Source: Chloromonas sp. AAM2
Lineage: Eukaryota; Chlorophyta; Chlorophyceae; Chlamydomonadales; Chlamydomonadaceae
NCBI GenBank assembly: GCA_004335635.1
Contig: QAXH01002687.1
Span: forward strand, 62,001 to 126,000
Direction of reading: 5' to 3'
Length of the DNA stretch: 64,000 nt
A program made the position numbers and the translations under genes. Numbering within the stretch: position 1 is the stretch's first letter; the number at the start of each line of letters is the position of its first letter. The notes beneath the pieces are model-generated. The model was not told the origin of the DNA. It made no database searches and saw only the letters and a list, made by a program, of their open reading frames with translations. Positions 24,487 through 36,549 of this stretch are shown here, one piece after another.

Positions 24487-25325
24487 TGTTGTTTGGCTTG
24501 ACGTGTAGCCTCAGGGCAGGGGACACGGAACGAAGGTACCTGTGAGCGCACCACCAGCTGGCACAGCGGCCAGGAGCTGGCCTCTGCCAAGCAGCTGCGA
24601 CGCTCAAAGTGAGCCGGAAAAGGGAGCTCTTCGCGGCAAATCTCTCACGCGAAACGTTAGAAACAGAGTTTGTCTGACGTCAGCCTCCTTGTGTGTGCAG
24701 GCTGTATACTCCATTTCCAGTGTGCGTTGTGACACGGCCCTGGCGCAGCCCTGGCACAGGTCCGGAGCAAGGCCAGTCATTACCAGGGCTCAATTCTTGG
24801 ACGCTTTGACGAACCAAACACGAAGAGCGTGGTACTTGAACAGCCCGGGCTCTTGCATGAAGGCTCAGGATGCCAGAACTGTGCTGAACCATGACGCAAT
24901 CTGGAGTGCATCGCATTTGATTAGTCAGCCAAGGCCCGGGACAGCCAATCAGCTGTACAATGTCTCTGACAGGACACAGACTTCAAAAGGCAGAATCCGA
25001 GCAGTATTAAATAGTCAGGCTGGGTTTGCCGGCAGGGCCAGCATGCATTCAAGTGCGAGCATCAGGCTGCCTGCTCACCACACCCGTGTCTGCCGTGAGC
25101 AGTGCGTGAATATGACCTTGAACACGTCCATATGCCTAGCTGAAGTTGCATGCCACCTCGTGTGGACAAGACGAAGCACGGCCATTTGGTCTGCCAGTGC
25201 ACTGAACAGCCACATGAGTGCATGCAGGCCAGGAGGTTCAGAGGCAGCAAGTCATGGCGGCAAGGCCATGTGAGCCTGGGCTGTGTGCTTGCTAGCCTTG
25301 ATGCAGTGTCTGAGGGGTAGGCATG
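24487..25325. other. Intergenic gap between two minus-strand genes
   Basis: Contains the 3' flank of AXR1 and the upstream region of the 22510-24486 gene. An open frame on the plus strand (24542-25273) has no recognised domain and I treat it as chance. Confidence 0.45.
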
Positions 25326-28300
25326 TCACAACTCCAAGACAGCAGAAGTGGCTCCGATGCCGTTGAAGACCAGTGTGCCTGGCACACACGTGAATTGGCC
25401 TGTCACAAGCTTGATGGTTTCCTGCAGCAAGGACAGGCGGCAAGTGAGCATCTGGGGCAAGGATGGGAAGCAAGGCAGTGTGGTAAGCACGAGAACAATG
25501 GAAATCAAAGTGCTTGGCAATACAGCCTGTGACGATTGAATCCGAACACAAACTGTGACTGAGCTGCAGAGTGGTGCAGACAATCATGCACGCAAGGGCC
25601 GAACACACCGCACCTCCCGAACCAAGGCCAATGCTGACGCCTTGAGATCGTGTCAACCCAACGTCTTGTGCTTCACCAATGCACTTGATAACTTGTGCTC
25701 AGCACTGAGTCTGCGTACCTGTGCGGCAATGCCTCCCATGATAGAAGCCACCACATGCAACTCCGCAGCCCCAAAGCGTACAGTCTCCAGCACATAGTCA
25801 TCCTGAGCATAACAGAGCACACCAAGAGCAACGCAGGTGCATACTCAAGGCCAGATGACGCTGTATTTGAGCGAAAGGCACAAACGGCAGGCAGTTCGCA
25901 AGAGGCTGTGAATGCAAGGAGATGAGTGTGGTTGTGGACCAAAAACAGTTCAGCGTGCAGGAGTGGGCCAATGGCTGAAGGCCATGGCTGCACGTGGCCA
26001 ACATGGAGTTATGTGCACGATTCAGCATCCAGGAGTCAGCCCATGCAACTCCTCCACAACAACAGCAATGCAGGTTGATACTTGAGGCCAGGCAAGGCTA
26101 AAATCGAACAAAGAAGCTCGGCCAAATCCTGCCAGGCCCTGGCCACTCACGGGCACTGTGGCCGCGGATGCGCCCATCTCCCCCAGTATCTGCTGCACAC
26201 ACTGCTTTAGTGCGGGCACGTCCTCTTCCAGTGATGTGTCCAACGTGCTCCCAGGGAACCTGCACACGGGAAAAGGAACCAGCCAAAAATCGTTGCACCA
26301 TATCCCTTCATGCCGAAAACCAAGCGATTACGCTTATGCGGTTGTATGAAGGCACAGCCTCTCAAGTCTGAGTTGCGGTGCACTGCAACACCTGCAGAAC
26401 AACTAATCCTCCCTCCTTAGATAGCAAAAAGCAAAAATCACCATACACTACCAGAAGGAGCTACTTGCGCTGCTCACCTGCCATGTGCTGCATGGAAGCG
26501 GTCTGCTGCCCGTACCAGCACGTAGAGCGCGGCCACAGCAGCACCCTCTGAGCCCAGAGCGGATGCCAGCATGTCACCACGACCACCATGGGCTGCGTAC
26601 TCCTGGCTGAGAGTTCGAAACCTACAGGCCGCAATGTGAAGCAGCACTTGAAAAAACAACACAACCCTACGTGGCAGGATGAGCTGGGCATGCTGAGGGC
26701 AAAGGGTGGGGATGCAGTCGACAGTGACAAGCATGCCAATGGAAGCCAGCCCGCATTATGAACAAGCACAAGGAACAAAAAGCAAAGGGCAGAAGTACAC
26801 TCAAAAACAGCCAGTGCCTACATTGGAGCCAACCATGTGCCTGGTAATCATCTTGGCAGTTAGCTTTTTTGTCTCTCAGTTGCTGACTTTGGAAAACTAG
26901 TCTGTACGTTTCAGTTCTGCCATGATCCTTTGACCCTTCTCCTTTCCAACAAGCACACAACTTGATCTCTCCCAGACTTGAGAGCCTTTTATCCCTACCA
27001 CTCGGCTGACCACTTGGCTTTGCCCGCTCCCACCCATCTATCCCAGCTAGCTGCTAGCTGCACCCCACGGCCTCCATGGTGGTCGTCTCACCTGACCACT
27101 CTGAGGTTGCGTGCGTTCTTGCAGAACAGCCTGACCTTCTCGTGCGGAATGGCCGCCCCGTCCCTGCGGCTGCGTGTTATCAGCTCCGCGAGGTGCGTCT
27201 CCACCGATGCCAAATCACGCTCCGCCTTGTCACGGTACACACGCTGGGTGCGGAGAAACAGACTGAGAAACAGGACGGAACAGGTCCGTGCATGAGGAAC
27301 AGCAGAAGCGTGCATTGAAAGGCGTGCTGACGGCATGCCTACGTAGTACACACCGACTGTCACGGTATATACCCAGGTACAGACCGGACAGGAAACAGAC
27401 CAGAGGATACGTGCATAGGAAGCATAAGATGTGTGCAGTGAAACCAGCACTGGCCTTTGTAAAAACGTTGTGTGAAATGTATGAAAAAAGAGTGAAGTCA
27501 CCATGGTACTCCCACAGTGCCACAGCAGGGCATGCTTGTGTTGGCCATGGCAAAACGTGAGATCGTTCCTCACGCAACACTCGTATACAAGGCTGTTGCC
27601 TGCTGCTTCACCGCCCGCAGAGTCAGGTGGCATGCCTCAGGCACACGTAGGACTCACTCTGTTGTTGCGTGCATGTCAGGTATGGATCCCTCCAAGGGCA
27701 GGTACTGACCGCCACCCTGATGCTCCTGAAGTGTGGGTCAAGCAGGTGGTGTGCACGTGGCTGATTGCATAACGGGATCCATGCCCAGCACGCATGGAGG
27801 CCACAACCGGGTAAGCTAAAAGAGGCGGCCGGTGCAACCGCATACATCAGAGCTGCTGATGCTCAAGGGCTGCACACCACTCTATTCCAAGCTCAAACTG
27901 TCCGCTGTTCCTGCTCAAGCCCCAGCATCTAGCCTGAACCAGCCTGGACTCAATAAAACATCAGGCTGGTTGAAGTTCAGCTTGGCTGCGCCCAGCTGCT
28001 TGCTGCAAGTCATCAGGCAGTGCTAAGTGTACTGTGCCCGGCCGGCTGTGAGTTAAAGGACAACAGCCCATACAGACTGCACAGGCCTGGATGAGACCTC
28101 TTGCCCCTCTGGTGACCCACCACAAAGCGTCTGAGAGCCGCTACCAAGAGCCAGAAGTCGGACGTGTTAGGCCCCATGGCGTCGTCTGATGCACACTCAT
28201 CCGCGAGGATGGCGCGCACTTCGCTGCCTGTGCACACGCACATGAGCATCATGCCATACATGCAATGCACACCAGGAGATCCTTAGCACGACCATTCGCA

Positions 28301-31300
28301 TGGAATCTTCACGTTGACTAAACTGGGTGGTGGTAAGCTGGTGATTTATCTGGTGAACAAGCACACATCCATCATGTCCTTGCACAGATGCACCTGAAAA
28401 CCACCTCAATGGTAACTTGATGTCAGCAGAGATGAGCTATGCAATCATTCATCATCATCATTGCATATCATTACATATCATTACATAATCATGGTTCAAC
28501 CCACGACGCCGCAGGACCGACCAGCTAGGCGCTGGGCAGCAGCAAACATCATCATCCTAAACAAAGCATGGGCATGATGCTCCCAAAAATCAAGCACATG
28601 CAAGGTCTGTTTCAAAGCCGAAAAGGGAAATGAGCTATGCCGGTGGCTTTGAAACCAAACCTCAGGGTCCCCGCTGCTCTGGGTCTCCTTCTGCCCTCTG
28701 CCCCTCTATCCAGCCAGCTCCCGGCCAACGGATGCCCTTGCCTCGACTGACCCCACTGACTCACTTATGGTGTACTTGGACCACACATGGAACGCAGCTT
28801 TAGTCGCTTCTTCAAAGTTCTCTGACTGCAAGCACACGTATGTAAGATAACAACATACTATTATATATACGAACACGTGAACGCCAAGAGCTGTGAGCAG
28901 ACCACATGCGTATGTGATGTGCATTTCTGCCTTGGCTGCTCGCCTGCACAGCCCCAGGCATTCCATGCTGACAATGCTCCCGAGTCATTTGACCATCTGC
29001 GTTAGCTGCCCCTGTATCCACCCTCTGTCCACAGGGCGCAAGGGCAGGCATACCGTGGCAAACAAGCTCGCGAGGCAGTGTAATGCATGAACATGCCTCG
29101 TGTCTGAACCAGATGTTTTGTAAAGTTTGAACCTGCCTACATGTATACACATCGCAGCTGCCCTGCCTGCCTGCCCATCCTATGCCCTAAGATGCAATCT
29201 TTATTTTTGTGACTGCCCGGCTCTGTACAAGGAGTACGAATTCCTGAGCTGTTGGTGCATGTTCATCCGCAGCTCGGGTTTGAACCCAGGACCTGTTGGT
29301 CGTGTATTACACCAGCCCCGATGCACAGCCTGCCTGCCCTGCCCCCGGGCCCACACACATCGATGGGCACGTCCCCTGCCATGCGCTTGAGTTCACTGAT
29401 GGCCTCTTTGAACGCCGAGCGCTCCTTGGAGGTGGAGGGCAGTGCTCCCCCGTGTGAGGCACGCCACGCCTGGGACGCCTTGATCAGCAGAACAACTGAA
29501 AGAGATAAACGAACAACTAAAACTTTGACAGAGAAGATGACCAGAGGCAGGACGACTAGTCAGGCCGAGGAGTGACAGACAAAATTAGCCAGGTCGCTGA
29601 GATGGTGATTGCATCCGAAGAACTAGCGAACAAATCAGATGAGCAAGTAACTAACATAACGTAATCAGCAGAAAGAGACTACAGAGAGAACACAGAGTTG
29701 TGTAGATGCCTAACTTGTTCGACTGATGAAACTGACCAGCCAATATACCAGTTGCGTGTGAAGTAACAGCAGTGATACACTCGCAACTACAGCAGAACTA
29801 CACATGTGAGTGTGAAATCAGAGATCAGATCGCAGCACAGCCATGCAGGGCTGTGTGAGGGCCTCACCGTAGGGCACGTGATGGAGAGTGACGTCATCCA
29901 AGTCTTGCAAGTGGAAAGAGTCAGCGAACTGCTGCAATTCAGGCCATGGATCGTGTAACCTGCGGTCAACCTGGACTGAGCGGGTCAAGCATGCCAAGCA
30001 AGAGGGCACGGCAATGCATGCACTCTTCCCAGTCGGCTGATGCAAACGTGCGGATCTCACTTTTGAGCCAATCCTACCCAAAAGCGCAGATGAGTATGTC
30101 TCCAGTAAGAGCCAATCCAACCCTACAGAGTGTGCACGAAGCGGATCGTACCATTGGCCTATGCCAAGAACAGATGTGATGAAGGACTTACTCCGCTTCC
30201 AACAAACGGATTCATGCTGTGCATCATGCTGGTGAAAGATCAAATAATTTGACTGGCTGTCCCACGGACCTAAGATCCTCCACGACATTGTCTAGCTTGG
30301 CTTCGATCACTGTGTGCTCCGGTACGCTGGGCTGCAGACAGCATGCATACAGCGAATCTATGAATGCCATGCCAGTCCATATTGTGGACGGCGTGGTGTG
30401 TGTGCGTGGGTGGGTGGGTGTGTATCTGCGCATAGTAATGTGTGTGGGAGGGGGAAAAGCAAGACAATCATGGCGAGCGGATTGATGTGAATGACATGGT
30501 AGTGTAGTGCATGCACTCGCGCGTACGAACCAGATGATTGTGAACATAGGCAGCAGGATATGAACTCTCCTGCTAGCTATCCGTCCATCAGCCACCGCGC
30601 TTGCCCATCCCACCGCTTTCATATGTGCCTGGCCGATCCCACCCTAGTACATAGGCAATTTTGAGGCATGAATTCCCAACTACAAGGTCCTGCTGGCAAG
30701 GTGCCCTTGACACACCTGCCCTCCCACCCACCCTCATGATGCCGGCCAGGCCATATGACCTGACCACGAGAAGGATCACATGCTGCTGTCTGCAGATTTC
30801 CTCTAGCTTCAGCACGTCTGGCTCCCGGAGCTGCAGATCACAAGATCCAAGGACAGGGATCTGATGGCAATCAGGGTTTGCACGCTGCTGCCTCCTGACC
30901 AATGCTGTAAACCTTACCTGCGTCGCGACCACCACGTTGAACTGAGCAAAGAACTGTGGATTGCGTTTAATCATCGACTCTGGGGCTTCTTCCACGTAGC
31001 TTCCTGCCACCAAATCATTGAGCTCCTTTATATGCTCTGTGACAATCTTGGCACGCAGCTCGCCCAGGCTGTCAGGCCCGAGCATGAAGTTATTGCCTAG
31101 ATCTGCAGCCTCAACCTTGCGCCCATCCACGATGGTGAAGCCGGCGATGCCGCCAAGGACTAGGTTTTTCAAAGTCTCGGCACCGGTGGGGCCACAATTG
31201 AGCAGGCACAGCTTGCAGGACTCGAGCCTCTGCTGGCCCTCTGTGCCCCAGATGCGTATCTGTCTATCATAGCGCTTAGATTTGGCGTTGCTGCTGGCCT

Positions 31301-31310
31301 CAGTGGCCAT
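25326..31310 (-). CDS. AXR1: NEDD8-activating enzyme E1 regulatory subunit
   Basis: Pairs with the ECR1/UBA3 subunit to adenylate NEDD8/RUB, which then activates cullin ubiquitin ligases. Thirteen exons on the minus strand: 31310-30918, 30830-30732, 30331-30270, 29959-29868, 29495-29359, 28825-28765, 28227-28121, 27704-27658, 27262-27092, 26621-26478, 26259-26151, 25802-25719, 25421-25326. They give 533 residues, matching the usual length of about 530-540. Seen: N-terminal YDRQIRIWGTEGQQRLE, the pseudo-adenylation core GAETLKNLVLGGIAGFTIVD, VRSYGLAGIMR, the mid-region FWLLVAALRRF and LEGSIPDM, and the ending RFGAAELHVVASIMGGIAAQ plus GTLVFNGIGATSAVLEL. An in-frame upstream ATG at 31391 would add 27 residues; the start at 31310 fits the family better. 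Very sure. Confidence 0.96.
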
Positions 31311-32255
31311 GATGGACTCCGCTGACCTCAGAGAGCTGGGCGTTGTGTGTGCGCCGGTGCTGTGCTCCCTGCCGTCAGCTGACCCGTCCATTCATCCAAG
31401 CATACCCTGCCCAAGGTAACGTAACGTATGCAAGGCAATGATGGCTCCAAGGTCATATGTTACTGCTGTCAACGTCAACACACTGCCTGTAGTTGATGTC
31501 ACACTGATATCACTGCTTCTGACTGGGCACCTAGCTTTGTTAGTTTGTGCATGTTTGAGCTTCCTTCTGTTGAGTAGCACGAGCACTTGCAGATATAAAT
31601 AGGCAGACATAAGCCTGCTGAGGTGACCACCATTGTGGGACATGTGGGCAGAACAAGTCAGAAAACTGTGACAATGTCACCTCCTGGGATTAGGCCAAAA
31701 CATTATCAGAACATCACTACATGGTGGCAGGTCTGTTCTGGATACCATGTGGCAGGTCTGTTATCAGTGCCCATGGCGTGCCTCCCGGCATTTTGACTGA
31801 CGTTGCAGATGGAAATACTCACAAGGCCCTGCCAGCCGGGTCTTTAATGCTTTCCTACCTCTGGCAACCTATCTCTGGTCACGTAAAAGACGGAGTTGCC
31901 GGAGGCTCCGGCTAAGGCTCTGCCGGCATGGTCATTAGAGCAAGTGCACTCGACTCATGTCTGTTCTACATGCACCGCGCATCACGCGTGCATCACGCAA
32001 TCGCTCCACGGTTCCGGTTCAGACGGTGTTGCTTCACACTCTTGCTTGAAACACCTGAGGCAATACTTTCCAAACACAAGCCCGATCCCCAGGCCACAGC
32101 AAACATGACTCCAGCAGAATTGCTTGGCACGTCTGGCATGTAGAAGTCTCCCTTGTTCCGCATCCCATAGTCTGGTGCCAGCCGCGCCAGTGCATCATGC
32201 ATGCTGCCTATCCGTTCCACAACAGCTCCACTGCGATCACCGATCCTTTAAATGC
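31311..32255. other. Gap between AXR1 and OPR gene, possible extra exon
   Basis: Holds the AXR1 upstream region and a dispersed repeat (31648-31722). On the minus strand about 32220-32080 a frame reads VVERIGSMHDALARLAPDYG and onward, which looks protein coding. It may be a further 3' exon of the OPR gene or a gene remnant; no in-phase donor was found. Confidence 0.4.
31648..31722. repeat. Dispersed repeat, copy 1
   Basis: About 75 bases starting GGCAGAACAAGTCAGAAAAC are repeated with small changes at 42473-42560, including CACCTCCTGGGAT and CATCACTACATGG. Here it lacks the tRNA-like part seen next to the other copy. Confidence 0.85.
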
Positions 32256-35200
32256 CTACTCCAGTGGTGCGAATTTGTCTGCATCCTTTGTGTAGGCACG
32301 GTTGGGAGCAATGTTCATACTCGTCTCCTCCGCAACCAGCAGCTTCCGCCACGCCCGCAGGCGATCTGGCACACTGCCCAGGTGCCGGCATGACACTTCA
32401 TGGCAGGCACCCTCTACCTCCACCTCACATGGCTCCTCACACCGCAATACCGCCATCTGTGCGGCTGCCGTGGCACGACACCTGGCCGCCAAAAGCATGC
32501 CTACTGTGCGGTCCGGCCGCAGCCGCAGTAACTGCATGGCTTCCAGCAGCCGTGACAGCTGAGGTGGGCTCAGCCCATGCACAACACGAGCTGCACACGT
32601 GGCTGCGCCATAGGCCCACCACCTACCCGTAGGCCCCACGTTCAACTTGCCCAGCGCCCACAACACTATGACAAGTGACGTGGAGTTGCCCTGCCATCTG
32701 TACAAGGCATTGAGTTCCCCAGCTGCCTCATCACCACCACCCCCTGCTTCGCTGTCGTGTAGCACCTTTGCTTCAGGTCCCACGCTCGTCTCCACCCCCG
32801 GCCCATCTTCGCCTATGGCATGGCCCTTTGCCGCAGGCCCTGGCTGCACTGAAGCTGCTTGCTCAGCAGGTAATGAGAACATGGGTGCCACTTGGTGAAT
32901 GCGACGTTCAGGTGGCGCTGGAACCGCTGCATCCACCATGCTGCTGCTGTCGCGTCCTGCCAGCTGTTCCAAATCGAGCATTAATTGGTACGTCCGTTTC
33001 TGAGCAGCCAGTAGAAACGCAGGTGTAGGCCGCCGCCGCATGATTACCAATGCCAACAACGTCTCCGACAGCTGCTTGGCGTTCAGTGCGCCCAGGCTCG
33101 TGCTACATCGCTCCGCCCACGCTGTCATGAATAGCCGTGGTGGCCGGACACGCAGCTTAACACACGACCTGACCACCTGAAGTAAACCACGTACGGGCAC
33201 ACGGTTGAGCTGTGGCACAACGGTGGCCAGCGCACGGGGCATGGCCAGCCGCAGTGCATGCTGTAGCGTCCGTGGTATCGTCTTTGGGCGCAGCTGCTGT
33301 AAGCCTCGAAGCACTGCCACGAGTTCTGGTGCTGTGAATGCCTCCACTGACCCTGTGTCAGTGCTACCGCTGGCTACCGCTTGTGCTGCACCACCTGGCT
33401 GGCCTGCAAGTGTGGGTAAGAGTGGCTGCTCCGCAGAGTCGTCCTTCTCTTCTTTGCTGTGCCTCTGCTCCCACCGTGCCCGGCGCCGCATTGCCAGCTT
33501 CTCAGCACGCTTGCTGTTGTTGACAGGTGTCTGAAGTCATGAGCAGCAAGGCAAGTAGAATTATCACATTGGCACTGAAAGCTCCCTACCCTCCCTTTAC
33601 CCTCCCTTTTTTATTGGTTGATTTTTTTTGGTTTTAAGCCATTTTATTGGTTGATGCGATGCCGGTCTGGACGAGATGGGTGTGTGGAAATGTAACCTGA
33701 CCATGCCGCCTGAAGGCCAAGCAACTGGAAGCAATGCCTGAATGCAAAACTGCGGACGCGGTGCCTCTGGGCGTGCCCTCAACAGCAGAATTAAGCAGAA
33801 TTGATCAGCATATTGCAACTGCAGTGGCATGGTATGGATCATGCCCTTCGGCACCAGGGCAACCCCAGTCGAGTCGTTGGATATTCACTACTACGTATTT
33901 GTTGTGTGTTGACTAGCTAATGTTCGTCATGTTCAACAGACAGACCATTAAAATGCCCGCTGCCACGTAGTTGGATATCGTACCTTAACTTCGGGCAGGG
34001 TCAGGTCAGCAGGTGCTTCGGCAGCAGTGGCCTGCACAGCGCTGATAGTGGTGGGCAGGAGCCGCTGCCAACAGTACCCGGGAGGCCTGTACCGCAGCCG
34101 GCCTAATGCCCACACAACCTGTGCCAGGTCAGCATTGGGCATTGCATGGTGCTTCCGCGGCCAGGCTGACACCAGTGGTGCTGAGGGAGTGCGCTTGTAA
34201 GGCAGGGCAAGGCTGCCTGCCAGCAGGCACTCCACTTGCTGCGGGCTGGGTCGTGCGTTGAGCCGCGCTAGGGCCCAGAGCATGAGTGCATGGTGCCGGG
34301 GTTCAGGTGGCTGGCGCTGTGGAAGCAGCATCTGGCTATCGCCATACAAGCCAACCGTGGACATTGAATCGCGCGACCCTGGGTTGGCAAGCTGCATCTG
34401 AGTGGATGGTCCATTGAGGAAGCAATGCGTAGCATGGGCGAGCAGCTGCTCGCCAGGCCAGTAGCCAAGCTTGGCCAGTGCCCACACTAGATTGGCTAGC
34501 TCCTGAGGCAAGAAGCTGACCTGTAGCTGCCGGTCATGCTGCACGTCCGGCCCCCATGCATCACGTGGCCCTCCTGTTGTTGCGGCCGCTGAGTGACCCT
34601 GCCCTGTGGTGTGTGCTGCCACTGGCTGATTGGTGACTCCGCTGTGTGCAATCTGCTGCAAGATGTCCGTTGCCCGCCCAATCAGTGCCTGAACCACTTG
34701 GCTGTGCGGTTTGATACCGCTGGCGGCAAGTGCCCAGCATACGTTGGTGATGTCGCGTGGCTGCATCAAGGCGCACACTTGCGGCTGGGCAGCAGCTGTT
34801 GCCATCTGTTGCAGGACGCCTGGGGCGCCGCTTGCTGTGCCAAGCTTGATTGCATCACAGGCCACTAGACCCCATGCGCTCATAGCCAGGTCCTGCATGA
34901 CAAACGCAGTGTATGACAAGGTGACATTGATGCCACGTACCATGGCCAAGCATGTGGCAGAAATGTGTGATGGTTGCACAAGCATGTGCCCTTAATGAAG
35001 CTTGGATACATGACTGTGCGAGTGCAGGACCCAGCCTAAGCCAGGCTGTTGTAAAAGCCATGGTTTACACAACTATTGTTAGGCAAACATGTGTGAGACA
35101 TCTGACTGACTGTCAGCAAAGGAGCCCGAGGCCTAGCACATCTGTGCTTGATCATAGCATTACTCATGCGCAATGCGTTGCCTATTGACACTGCCGAATG

Positions 35201-36055
35201 CCATGTCATGCTGCCAGTACTGGATGTATTGCAGCAACTAGGTGAATTTGCAAGTGGATACTTTGCCCGGCCTACCTGCGGTGTAAATGTGTGAAGCTTT
35301 CGCACAACACAGGCGGACCACTCCACGAGCCAAGCGGGCTGTGGTCTGTAACCCAAACTGCCCAGCGCCCACATCACGTTAGCTAGCTGTCTAGGCCCCA
35401 GACTGAGCAGGTGCATGCCAATAAATGGCACGGCTGTGTGAAGGAATATCCTCACAGCAGGCATCTCTTGCTTGCTCCACCCGACTGCAGTTTTTTTGTC
35501 CGTGGCGGCCACGTGCTGAGTTGCCGTTGCACGTGTTGCATGGCGGGTTGCTGGGACCTGTCCAAGGTGAGCCAGGCGGGTCATCATGGCTGACATGTGA
35601 ATGTGGTTCATGTGGCTTCTGTGCTGCATGAAGAGGTCATGCAGCTGGGTCCAGGAAGTGGAGTTACGTAGTGCATTTGTGAGCGCCTGAGCATCGCGTG
35701 CACGCTGCTCACGCTTTTCAATGAGCAATGCACGCTGCTCATACTTTTCCAGAGCCCTTGCTGACGCCTCTGATGTGCATCCGGGCTGCATGAAACCTTG
35801 GGGCTGAGGTTGGGGTGGATGGCTCCGTGATCGAATGGACGTGTTCCCGATGCTCTCTGGCATGGCGATGTGTATGCCAGGGGATTGGATGCGGGTTGTG
35901 GCAGGGTCGGGTGCAGGTGGCGGAGGTCGAGTACCATGGGCTGGATCTGCAACGCTGATCCCGCCTGCAGCCACTCGCGCAGCTGTTAGAATAGACCGCC
36001 TAACTGGCGCCTCGTGCACACCTGCATGCCCTGGCGGGCAGCGCAGGTGAGCCAT
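32256..36055 (-). CDS. Octotricopeptide-repeat (OPR) organelle RNA-binding protein
   Basis: OPR proteins bind chloroplast or mitochondrial transcripts and control their stability, processing or translation (TBC2, for example, acts on psbC). Exons 36055-35276, 34892-33984, 33530-32256 join in phase 0 for 987 residues. Repeats of the form L-A-N-x-x-W-A-L-A-x-L-G-x-x-P are clear: LANVMWALGSLGYRP, ITNVCWALAASGIKP, LANLVWALAKLGYWP, ALMLWALARLNARP, LAQVVWALGRLRYRP and LVIVLWALGKLNVGP. The repeats are interrupted by low-complexity linkers, which is common. The start is uncertain: 36055 is the first ATG in frame, but the frame stays open upstream to about 36140 without an ATG, so a short upstream exon may exist. 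The C-terminus is also open to doubt (see gap 31311-32255). The target RNA cannot be told. Head to head with CFAP161. Confidence 0.87.
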
Positions 36056-36549
36056 CTCAGTGCCAAGCCGAGGGGTTTCGTTGACGGGCAAGGCTAGACT
36101 GTCAAGCTGCTGCGGGCAGCGTGCCAGCAGGCTCGCAGATTGTAAGCATTGACGTTACTCCGAAATGCAGACAATCAGAGCCTGCTCCGCTCTTCTTCCG
36201 AAAATCCGAGACTGAAAAGTGCTTTGCTTTTTCTCTGCTTTACCGAGACTACCGGAAGCACTGATGAGTCCACGACCTCCACAACGCGAAGTTTGTCGAG
36301 GCAAGATGGTTGCACAGCATCTTCATGCGCAAGATCTGCATGATGGTCACTGACGGTTTTCTCATGTACGGCGTTTGAAGGTGTGCCAGGCACCGCGCAT
36401 CGCATAAGGGCGTGTTACTCGAAATAAATTGAGTTGCATCAACAGCATTGAAGGGTCAACCGTGTTGACGCGTCATATAAGACCCGGGCTGTAGCAACTC
36501 AGGAAGCAGGCACACCGGCGGACTAGCACATTGCTGTGTTTAGCACAGC
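36056..36549. promoter_or_regulatory. Divergent promoter region OPR/CFAP161
   Basis: About 494 bases between the predicted start codons of oppositely directed genes. Part may be 5' coding sequence of the OPR gene. No motif identified. Confidence 0.45.

Noticed and set aside
24542..25273. 243-codon plus-strand open frame
   Set aside because: No recognised domain, no coding-like conservation pattern, and it overlaps flanks of two well-supported minus-strand genes.
29270..29335. Functional tRNA gene on the minus strand
   Set aside because: The T-arm-like GGGTTCAAACCC pairs, but the spacing to any A box is too short and the acceptor ends do not pair; it also lies in an AXR1 intron.
30588..31391. 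AXR1 start at 31391
   Set aside because: It would add 27 residues of Ser/Gly-rich sequence not seen in the family; 31310 gives the usual length, though the earlier ATG cannot be excluded.
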